Source: Thermoleophilaceae bacterium (GTDB lineage Bacteria; Actinomycetota; Thermoleophilia; Solirubrobacterales; Thermoleophilaceae). From it: DNA of 64,000 nucleotides. The first letter of the stretch is position 1, and the number at the start of each line of letters is the position of its first letter. The position numbers and the translations under genes are program-made. The DNA lies in NCBI GenBank assembly GCA_030448005.1, contig JAUJNT010000005.1, positions 143,885-207,884 of the forward strand, written 5' to 3'. The notes under the pieces are model-generated. The model did no database searches. It was not told the origin of the DNA and worked only from the letters and a program-made list of their open reading frames with translations. Below, one piece after another: positions 58,001 through 64,000 of the stretch.

Positions 58001-58106
58001 CGTGAAAACCGGTCCTCCCCGCGACCGCGATCGCCACCGGCGTTGCCGCCAGCGAGGCCCCGAGCGCGAGCGCGAAGGCGACGATCAGGCGCGCTTCATC
58101 GGGCAA
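55098..58106 (-). CDS. Fusion: WecA/MraY-like phosphoglycosyltransferase + O-antigen ligase + TPR
   Basis: 1002 residues. The N-terminal ~325 form a polyprenyl-phosphate HexNAc-1-P transferase: FHDRPFGYKGHSSPTPYLGG (34-53), VDDK (90-93), NAFNLMDNMDG (141-151), FLGDGGS (202-208) and GRDHMTHRL (265-273) carry all Asp/His sites of the family. A Pro/Gly linker (about 335-365) joins an O-antigen-ligase-type (Wzy_C/WaaL) domain with around ten helices. Its extracellular loop contains NPVEGVGAGNYDRTYFLERR and QAHSLPLQTLGELGLVGG. The last ~120 residues are TPR-like. It would combine initiation and ligation of glycan assembly on one chain. A frameshifted second copy of the ligase/TPR part starts at 62952. 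Confidence 0.88.
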   Translation of the reverse strand: MPDEARLIVAFALALGASLAATPVAIAVAGRTGFHDRPFGYKGHSSPTPYLGGAAVVTAFLLAGVTLGGEVSRLSPIVICTFGIWCLGTVDDKLNLSPALRLAVEFGAATVLWATGLGWSLFESGALDLLITNLWVVGLLNAFNLMDNMDGAAATVGTVTAMATGILAWIQGDVELAILCICMSGACAGFLPYNLAGPARIFLGDGGSLPVGFVVAATIMALPNGGGIGLPGVLAALILAGLPVVDTALVMISRRRAAVPLLMGGRDHMTHRLATRLGSARTVALTLGTIQALLGALAIGVIELGQGSIVSAWAIWFVVATAAVVVLETRSWAPDRTNAAPPVGEPGPARPVGDPGRPGGRRSPSLVEGAVIVFIPAICGLSPAFFGFYRLSVWGPVALFVLAALLGLVIARPAAPRASALIAVGGLVFLWLWSLLSIGWAESADQALIEANRWLLYAALFAVLVLLLRDDRLGVLLVGAATVAVAVFGLYLCVRLLSPGAEDLFLQQRLFEPLGYVNGQAGYLLLALWPLVALAERARSHALSGAAVGMATLLVGLTLLCQTRAVLPAVIVSAVVLVALLPGRHGRLWVLIAIAAGVAVAAGPLLDVYDSTSGSGAPDPASIRTAVVALLGTVLLTGVVWALARRVCARAAETRPRELGMASGVALAGIAAVILIGGVVAVGDPIGKVRDQARAFQNLDPDASAETSTRFTSGGGNRYDYWRVAVNQFADNPVEGVGAGNYDRTYFLERRTLEDVRQAHSLPLQTLGELGLVGGFGLLLFVGGILAGFARRVRAARDSRLDLGLTVAAGGMFLVWAVHTSVDWLHLIPGVTGIALCGAAVLVAPWTRALAGNERSPLRLAVIGACALVVLAGAVLVGRATLADKYRADAQDLVQEDPKAAVEKAGESLALNDESLQAYYARASAYARVNDYPRARASLLEAARREPHDFVTWGLLGDLAVRRGDLAQASKAYRRASRLNPRDEGLKKVARDPREAFGLPPR

Positions 58107-58305
58107 GCTGCCGTTCCTTCACCGCGATCGAGTACGTTCATTTCCGCAAGAGTCCCCAGCCTTTTCCGGGATGCGCATTCATGGTGCGCTCCATTGCCTA
58201 TGTCCCACGCCGCCCATAAGGCGCGCACAGCGAGGTGCTGATGCTACCCACCTGACGAGCCGTCAGCGACCCCTTCAGGTAGGTATCACGCCTCCCGTAC
58301 GGAAA

Positions 58306-59298
58306 TCAGACGAGCCTTGCGGCGGGGATCTCAAGTCCTCCCTGGCGTTCGCTCTCGATGACATCGCCGAGGATCTGGTCGAGGTTCCGCGTTGGACTCC
58401 ACCCAAGAACGCGCTCGATCTTCGAGAGGTCCGGAACCCGCCGCGGCATGTCTTCAAACCCCGGCTCGTAGGCATCGTCGTAGGGGACCAGGCTCACCTC
58501 TGACTCTGAGCCCGCCGCCTCTCGTACGCGGTGCCCAAGATCAAGGATCGAGATCTCCTCCGTGGAACCGACGTTGAAGACCTCCCCGGCGAGATCTTCC
58601 CTACTCATCAGGTCACACAGGGCCCTCACCACGTCACTCACATGGCAGAAGCAGCGGCTCTGGGTCCCGTCGCCATAGACGGTTATCGGCTTGCCCGCGA
58701 GTGCTTGGCGGGCGAAGCTGGGCACGACCATCCCGTACCGGCCAGTCTGGCGCGGCCCCACCGTGTTGAACAGACGGGCGACGACCACCGGAAGCTGCTT
58801 TTCCTTGAAGTAGGCGATCCCGAGATACTCGTCCAAGGCCTTTGAGCAGGCATACGCCCACCGGCCCATGTTCGTCGGCCCGAGCAGCAGATCTCCGTCT
58901 TCCCGAAACGGCAGCTTCTCTCCCTTGCCGTACACCTCGCTCGTCGAGGCGATCAAGACCGGCTTCTTCTTCTTGTTCGCAAGCCTGAGCACCACCTCGG
59001 TGCAATGCACGTTCGTCTCGATGGCGCGCACCGGACTCTCGACGATCAATTCGACGCCGACAGCCGCAGCGAGGTGGTAGACCACGTCCGCATCGTCGAC
59101 CAGCTCGGCCACGATCGACGGAGCGCCCGCCGACTCGATCGTGTACCCGAAGGCATCCCTGTCCTTCAGGTGCCGGATGTTGTCGATCGAGCCAGTCGAG
59201 AGGTCATCGAGGACGTGGACCCGATGGCCCCGCTCGAGCAGCTCGTCCGCCAGGTGAGAGCCGATGAAGCCCGCCCCGCCGGTAATCAGGAAACGCAC
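58306..59298 (-). CDS. NAD-dependent sugar epimerase/decarboxylase (extended SDR)
   Basis: 330 residues. MRFLITGGAGFIGSHLADELLERGHRVHVLDDLSTG is followed by YHLAAAVGVELIVESP and STSEVYGKGEKLPFRED. WAYACSKALDEYLG carries the catalytic Tyr/Lys. RLFNTVGPRQTGRYGMVVPSFARQALAGKPITVYGDGTQSR is typical of the UDP-glucuronate decarboxylase/4-epimerase branch. Likely makes a UDP-pentose or epimerised UDP-hexose for the cluster. Its 5' end abuts an IS3 remnant (13 bp away), so the native promoter may be disrupted. Confidence 0.9.
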   Translation of the reverse strand: MRFLITGGAGFIGSHLADELLERGHRVHVLDDLSTGSIDNIRHLKDRDAFGYTIESAGAPSIVAELVDDADVVYHLAAAVGVELIVESPVRAIETNVHCTEVVLRLANKKKKPVLIASTSEVYGKGEKLPFREDGDLLLGPTNMGRWAYACSKALDEYLGIAYFKEKQLPVVVARLFNTVGPRQTGRYGMVVPSFARQALAGKPITVYGDGTQSRCFCHVSDVVRALCDLMSREDLAGEVFNVGSTEEISILDLGHRVREAAGSESEVSLVPYDDAYEPGFEDMPRRVPDLSKIERVLGWSPTRNLDQILGDVIESERQGGLEIPAARLV

Positions 59299-59311
59299 TG
59301 TCCTCCTCCAT

Positions 59312-59911
59312 TAGTCCGCGCAGATGCGCGCACGACGATCCGGGTGCCGGGCCTCGTCCCGGCCGATGACCTCGTCGAGCGCGACTTCAACCCGAGCGCC
59401 TCGAACGAGCTGTGGGTCGCCGACCTGAAGCAAGTCGAGACCGCAGAGGGCAAGCTCTACCTCGCCGCGGTCACCGACTGCTTCTCGCGGCGGGTCGTCG
59501 GGTGGGCGAGGGAGGCCCACATGCGCGCAGAGCTCCTCGTCACCCGCGCTCGAGATGGCGCTCGCTCGCCGGCGCCCGCAGACCGGTGTGATCCATCACT
59601 CCGACCACGGATCGCAATACACCTCGCTCGCGTTCGGGCGCACCTGCCGCGAGGCGAGGATCGCGAAATCGATGGGATCGGTAGGCGATTGTTTCGATAA
59701 CGCTCTCGCCGAGTCCGTGTCGGCGACGCTCACCACGGAGCTGCTCGCCCGCAACCCGTTCGCCACCCGCGCCCAGGCGCGCACGGCGATCTTTGATACC
59801 TCGAGGCGTTCTACAGCCCGATCCGCCGCCACTCCTCACTCGGCAACATCTCACCCGCCGAGTACGAACGACGAGCCGCCCAGAACGCCGCCGTCCCGGT
59901 CCCCCGCCTGA
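59312..59911 (+). pseudogene. IS3-family transposase (OrfB) remnant
   Basis: Lacks its N-terminal part: it begins RADARTTIRVPGLVPADDLVERDF and continues NELWVADLKQVETAEGKLYLAAVTDCFSRRVVGW (first catalytic Asp). HHSDHGSQYTSLAFG (second Asp) and GDCFDNALAES (Glu) follow in another frame, and YSPIRRHSSLGNISPAEYERRAAQN in a third. Single-base losses near 59550 and 59797 account for the frame changes. All DDE residues are still recognisable, so decay is recent. No element ends were identified. Confidence 0.82.
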
Positions 59912-59942
59912 CCCGCGGGGCCCGGCGACCGCCGCCCCCGCA

Positions 59943-59974
59943 GACAGCGCCCCGGCCATGGCCGGGGCGCTGTC
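59943..59974. terminator. Perfect 32-bp palindrome after the IS3 remnant
   Basis: GACAGCGCCCCGGCCA and its exact complement, with no loop bases outside the CCATGG centre. It lies about 30 bp beyond the transposase remnant and ahead of the glycosidase pseudogene. Fits a strong bidirectional hairpin terminator, or an IS-associated end structure. Confidence 0.6.
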
Positions 59975-60043
59975 CAACCCAACCCCTACCTTCAAACCCA
60001 AGTCAACCCGTGTCCACGCGAACGGGGGAGGTCCACAGCGGGT

Positions 60044-60951
60044 CTACCGAGCCCGCTTGTAGGCGAAGTAAGCGGGCTTGCGCTTCCCCTCATGTGTCAT
60101 GAGACCGAATGTGATACCCCCGGGCACGGTCACCGGTTCGTCAAAGAGGCCGATCCACCCAAGGCCCGCGATGTAGGGCTCGCGGCGCGCGATCCGGTAG
60201 CCCGCGCTCAGGAACCGCGCCTGCTGCGCCCGGCTGACGAAGAAGTCGAAATGGAGATTGGCCCGGTCCGAGGAGATCGTGAACTCGGAAAGCCAGAGCC
60301 GCGATCCGCGCCTCCGGAAGGCGGGATACCGGCGCTTGTAGTCTGCCTGACCTCCGCAGCGAAGGTGTCGATGTCCCTCATGTCCCGGGCGCCCGGATAG
60401 CCGCGGAAGGGTGTGGCGGAGATCGGGAAAGCGCTGGGAAAACGGGTTGTGCCCATACCAGTCGAGCGGAGGTGGCTTTCCGTTTGGCAGGCGCATCCAG
60501 CGCAGGTAGTTACGGGGCCTGACGGGCCCGAAGCTCAAGGTCATGCCCCGATCACGATGTTCCTCGGTCTACGGCGCTTGAGCGCTCCGTATGCCGCGTT
60601 CAACAGGGTCGCATAGCGCCGCGGCCCGACGGGGTTGTTCGTCGGCAACGGCCGGAACACGGCGGCCCGGTTCGTCTCGCCCCAGATCATCCACAGGTTG
60701 ACCGAGCCGTAACGCCGACTCGCTGCTGTGAGGAAGTTGGCGTAATCCGAGTTGTTGGGGGCCCGCGAGGACGACCACCGTTGGCCCACGGCGGCGAACT
60801 CTTCACCATCACCGCGACCTTAATCCCATATCGGCGGCCCTCTCGAACGGCATCGTCCACAGATTGCCTTCACGCTTCGCACCGACGCGGTTGGGACCTC
60901 GGCACAGGCAAGCAGGCACACCATGCCCAGAGTGAGCAGTATCTGCCTCAT
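60044..60951 (-). pseudogene. Decayed paralogue of the secreted glycoside-hydrolase-like gene
   Basis: Starts ATG 60951 MRQILLTLGMVCLLACAEVPTASVRSVKAI, matching the intact gene's signal peptide. About 55 codons are then missing before VDDAVREGRRYGIKVAVMVKSSPPWANGG. A frame change follows to PNNSDYANFLTAASRRYGSVNLWMIWGETNRAAVF, another at 60541, and a scrambled stretch near 60350-60420 (RHTLPRLSG in place of RLRGYRGSP). The end SDRANLHFDFFVSRAQQARFL...KPAYFAYKRAR is well conserved. The internal deletion plus several frameshifts show true loss of function. Confidence 0.88.
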
Positions 60952-61202
60952 CGAGGGTCTAAACGGCGAGGTCGGGGAGAGTTGCGGTTGGTGACGGAGG
61001 CGCTGGCTCATCGGCGCCGCGTTCGAGGCGTCCAAGCGTAACTCGTGCCCACGCACCGCTCCGGCCAGAACGGCAAGGGCGCAGGTCATGACCCCGGCCA
61101 ACGAAGCACGATTCGTTGCTCTTCCTGTACCTCTTGCCGCCACCACGGCGCGAGGCGAACGGCTGCACCGCACAGACCGCTGTCTGTGCATAATGCCTTC
61201 TC

Positions 61203-62858
61203 GTGAGATCGTGGCCAAGGAGGGCCGCCGCGCTGATGGGCTTACACGCCCTGGCCGTGGCGCAGCCGGTGCTTTCACTGACCACCGACTCACCAGATCT
61301 CTTCATCGCCCGGAAGTCACCGGACCTCGCCGTGATCGCCTTCGGGTTGTGGATGGTGGTCGGAATTCCGGTCCTTCTGCTCGCGGGCGAGCGAGCAGCG
61401 GCTTCGATCCGCGAAAGCGTGGGCTGGCGACTGCACCTCGTCATCCTCGGCGCCTACCTCTCCCTGCTTGCGCTGACGGTCTTGAAGCGAGCCGACGCGA
61501 GCCTCTCGCTGCGAGCCGGTATCGACGTCGCGGGGTGGGTGCTGATCCTCGTGGCTCTCGTCGTCGCCGCCCTTCTCGTGCGTCTGTTCAAGGACTATGC
61601 CATTGCTCATTCGTACGTCGAGTTCCTCGGCCTCGCCGCTCCTGCCTTCTTCGTGATGTTCTTGGTTCAAGCGCCGCTTGAAGGTGTGACGCCGAGCGAG
61701 GCCCGGCAGGCGACGCGACCCGCGCCGGTGGTGCTCGTCATCTTCGACGAGCTCCCCACCGCGTCGCTGTTGGATCCGGACGGGCGTATCGACCGGCGAC
61801 GGATGCCGGTCTTCGCGCGACTCGCAGCCACGTCGAGCTGGTTCTCGTCTGCCACGACCGTGGCGGATGCTACCTCGCGCGCCGTGCCGGCGATCCTGTC
61901 CGGACGCCAGCCATCGCCCTCACAACGTCCGACCGCGCGTGACTGGCCCACCAACGTATTCAGCCTGCTGCGCGGCCAGTACACCGAACGCTCGCTCGAG
62001 CCCGCCACGCATCTGTGCCCCGAGAGGACCTGCCGCGACAATGTGCCGGGCGTCGCGCGAGCCACCGGATCGCTCATCCGCGACTCGGGGCGGATCATGC
62101 CGAAGGTCACCGCCCCGACCGATCTGGCAGAGCGTCTTCCTCCCATCCTGGGAGAGCAGGGAACGCTGAAGGACCCGAGCGAGGACGTCGAGCGCTTCCT
62201 GGCGGGGCTCCGGCCGGAGAGGCGCCCTGCCCTATCGGTGCTGCATGTCAATCTGCCGCACCACCCGTGGCGCTACCTCCCGAACGGCCGCCGCTACAGG
62301 GCAGCAGGCGAAAGCGCGCTGCCACGAGGATTCCGAGATCCGCTCTGGACCTCCGATGCCGGAGTCGTCCAGGCCAACTGGCGCCGCCACCTCCTGCAGG
62401 CGGGATATGCCGACACCGTCCTCGGGAAGATCCTGCGGCGCCTGCGCCGGGTAAGGATGCTCGAGCGGTCACTGCTCATCGTGACCGCCGACCACGGCAT
62501 CAGCTTCGAGCCGGGTCACGAGGCGCGCCGCGCCACACCGAGGAACCTGGGCGGCGTCGCTCTGGTTCCGCTCTTCGTAAAGCTCCCTCACCAGACTCGC
62601 GGCACCCGGGTCGCCGACCACGCAGAGACGATCGACATCCTGCCGACCATCCTCGATGCCGTGGGCGCCGAGCCGGGCACGCTTCAAGGCAGGTCGCTAC
62701 TGAAGGCGCACCGGCCTTCGCGCCAAGTGGCGGTCCTTTCCTCCGACGGGTCGACCGTTCGGACGCCACTGAGCGCCGCGCTGCGTCAGCGCCGAGCGGT
62801 CATTCGAGCCCAGGAGGCACTTCCAGAAGGGCTCCCGGCCCGCTTTCGAAGAAGATAG
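61203..62858 (+). CDS. Membrane-anchored sulfatase/phosphoglycerol-transferase-like protein
   Basis: 551 residues, GTG start. Four or five N-terminal membrane helices (to about residue 155) precede an extracytoplasmic alkaline-phosphatase-superfamily domain. VVLVIFDELPTASLLD holds the first metal Asp, SWFSSATTVADATSRAVPAILSGRQ the nucleophile Thr/Ser region, HVNLPHHPWRYLP, and LLIVTADHGISFEPGHEARR the DHG metal site. Resembles LtaS/EptA-like enzymes that transfer or hydrolyse phospho- or sulfo-groups on surface polymers. It lies, in opposite orientation, between the two halves of the decayed duplicate segment. Confidence 0.78.
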   Translation: MRSWPRRAAALMGLHALAVAQPVLSLTTDSPDLFIARKSPDLAVIAFGLWMVVGIPVLLLAGERAAASIRESVGWRLHLVILGAYLSLLALTVLKRADASLSLRAGIDVAGWVLILVALVVAALLVRLFKDYAIAHSYVEFLGLAAPAFFVMFLVQAPLEGVTPSEARQATRPAPVVLVIFDELPTASLLDPDGRIDRRRMPVFARLAATSSWFSSATTVADATSRAVPAILSGRQPSPSQRPTARDWPTNVFSLLRGQYTERSLEPATHLCPERTCRDNVPGVARATGSLIRDSGRIMPKVTAPTDLAERLPPILGEQGTLKDPSEDVERFLAGLRPERRPALSVLHVNLPHHPWRYLPNGRRYRAAGESALPRGFRDPLWTSDAGVVQANWRRHLLQAGYADTVLGKILRRLRRVRMLERSLLIVTADHGISFEPGHEARRATPRNLGGVALVPLFVKLPHQTRGTRVADHAETIDILPTILDAVGAEPGTLQGRSLLKAHRPSRQVAVLSSDGSTVRTPLSAALRQRRAVIRAQEALPEGLPARFRRR

Positions 62859-62951
62859 CTCGAAGACTGCCGTGAGCACGCCTGACCGCCCCCAACGCGC
62901 GGACGGGACGGCTGCCTTCGCTCTCGAGCAGCGGGGAGCGTCAGCCGCCTC

Positions 62952-64000
62952 TCAGCCCGATTGTGACTCGAGAACCGTGCGAGGATCGCGCGCAGCGCGG
63001 TGGAGCCCCTCGTCGCGCGGATTGAGCCGAGATGCCCGACGGTAGTCCCGTCGGGCCTGCGCCAGATCGCCGCGTCGGAGCGCCAGGTCCCCGAGCAGGC
63101 CCCAGGTCACGAAGTCGTGCGGCTCACGCCGCACCGCCTCGAGCAGGGAAGCTCGGGCTCGGCGATAGTCGTTCACACGCGCGTAGGCCGCCGCCCGCGC
63201 GTAGTAGGCGGGAAGCGACTCGTCGTTCAGGGCAAGGGAGTCCTCGCTCTTCTCGAGCGCCCTCGCGGGGTCGCTCTGCACGAGCTCCTCGGCGTCCGAG
63301 CGGTACTTGTCGGCGAGCGTGGCTCGCCCGACCAGCACGGCGCCGGCGATGACCACAAGTGCGCAGACAGCGATTGCGACGAGGCGCAGCGGCGAGTGCC
63401 GCTCGGCTGCCCCCACCCGCGCCCACGGCGCCACGAGAACCGCTGCGCCGCACAGGGCGATGCCCGTCAACCCCGGGATCAGGTGCAGCCAGTCGACGCT
63501 CGTGTGCACGAGCCATGTGAGGAACATGCCGCCGCCCGCGACGGCCAGGCCGAGATCGAGCGGACTCCGCCGCGCCGCCCTCACCCGCCGCGCGAAATCG
63601 GCGAGCACGGCACCCAGGAAGAGGAGGAGCCCGAGCCCACCGACCAGTCCGAGCTCGCCGAGCACCTGAAGCGGCAGGCTGTGCGCCTGGCGAACGTCCT
63701 CCGCCGTGCGGCGCTCGAGGAAGTAGGTGCGGTCGTAATTGCCGGCCCCGATGCCCTTGATCGGGTTGTCGCGGAACTGCTCGGCGCCTACGCGCCAGTA
63801 GTCGTAGCGGTTGCCCCGACCCGAGGTGAAGCGGTGCCGGACTGCGCAGTCGAGCGGGCATCGAGGTCTCTGAAGGCACGCGCCTCATCCCGCACCTTCG
63901 TCACGGGATTGCCGACCGCCAGCAGGCCGCCGACGACGAGCGCAACTCCGATAGTCACGAGCGCGGCGGCTGACGCGATGCCAGCCTGTCGCGGCCTCAC
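62952..64000 (-). pseudogene. Second copy of the O-antigen ligase/TPR region, frameshifted and truncated by the window edge
   Basis: From 62952 up to about 63830 the frame matches the C-terminal third of the 55098 fusion: RFTSGRGNRYDYWRVGAEQF, IKGIGAGNYDRTYFLERR, QAHSLPLQVLGELGLVGG, then the TPR part with RYRRASRLNPRDEGLH-like end. Beyond about 63833 the homologous sequence (KVRDEARAFRDLDARS) is in another frame, consistent with one missing base (CACCGC where CACCCGC is expected). Whether the copy also had a WecA-like N-terminus cannot be seen. It pairs with the decayed glycosidase copy at 60044. If the shift is an assembly error, the gene could be intact. Confidence 0.8.

Overview
The DNA is very GC-rich (roughly 70%), uses many GTG and some TTG starts, and packs genes with 1-4 bp start/stop overlaps. 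It carries a pyrR-pyrB-pyrC-carA operon, secreted proteins with Ca-binding nonapeptide repeats, and an actinobacterial-type threonine-synthase relative. Together these suggest a chromosomal segment of a high-GC actinobacterium, most likely class Thermoleophilia (Solirubrobacterales/Gaiellales-like). That placement comes from gene content and style, not from a marker gene.

Layout. 0-3.2 kb: pyrimidine operon on the minus strand (pyrR, pyrB, pyrC, start of carA). The carA start contains a tandem palindromic insertion read in frame. 3.6-6 kb: methyltransferase, RNase Z, a YfcE-type phosphoesterase and tRNA-Arg(CCG). 6.3-24.3 kb: a surface-polysaccharide region with glycosyltransferases, many SAM methyltransferases, sugar-nucleotide dehydratase, acyl- and acetyltransferases, and two repeat-rich secreted proteins. 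24.3-26.1 kb: a SAM-I riboswitch with its own terminator, then a threonine-synthase-family PLP enzyme (frameshifted near its end) and a MoaD/ThiS-like sulfur carrier ending in Gly-Gly. This arrangement fits carrier-protein-dependent homocysteine synthesis better than threonine synthesis. 26.2-34.6 kb: GT-C membrane glycosyltransferase, orphan SUKH-type protein, decayed IS110, corA, GT2, SDR and two SRPBCC proteins. 34.6-36.6 kb: a scrapyard bounded by two ~80 bp direct repeats, holding permease and sigma-factor remnants, a TetR regulator and a small membrane protein. 36.5-42.1 kb: FAD oxidoreductase, methyltransferase, GT2, phosphomannomutase and a metallo-beta-lactamase-fold protein. 42.1-45.6 kb: (CCTT)n microsatellite, dispersed repeats, broken nuclease and VapC genes, a GT-C enzyme and a MazF/RHH toxin-antitoxin pair. 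45.7-64 kb: a second polysaccharide cluster with two large two-domain glycosyltransferases, companion methyltransferases, a WecA-like/O-antigen-ligase/TPR fusion, a secreted glycosidase-like protein, an SDR epimerase, an IS3 remnant, a sulfatase-like membrane protein and a decaying second copy of the glycosidase and ligase genes.

How it fits together. PMM, the SDR enzymes and the CDP-glucose-dehydratase-like enzyme would make activated sugars. The WecA-like domain would load undecaprenyl phosphate, and GT2/GT4 enzymes would extend the chain. Twelve methyltransferase genes and the acyl/acetyltransferases would decorate it. GT-C enzymes and the ligase domain would act outside the membrane. The high methylation demand makes the SAM-sensing riboswitch in the middle of the cluster notable. 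All functions are inferred from sequence motifs read by eye; no database search was run.
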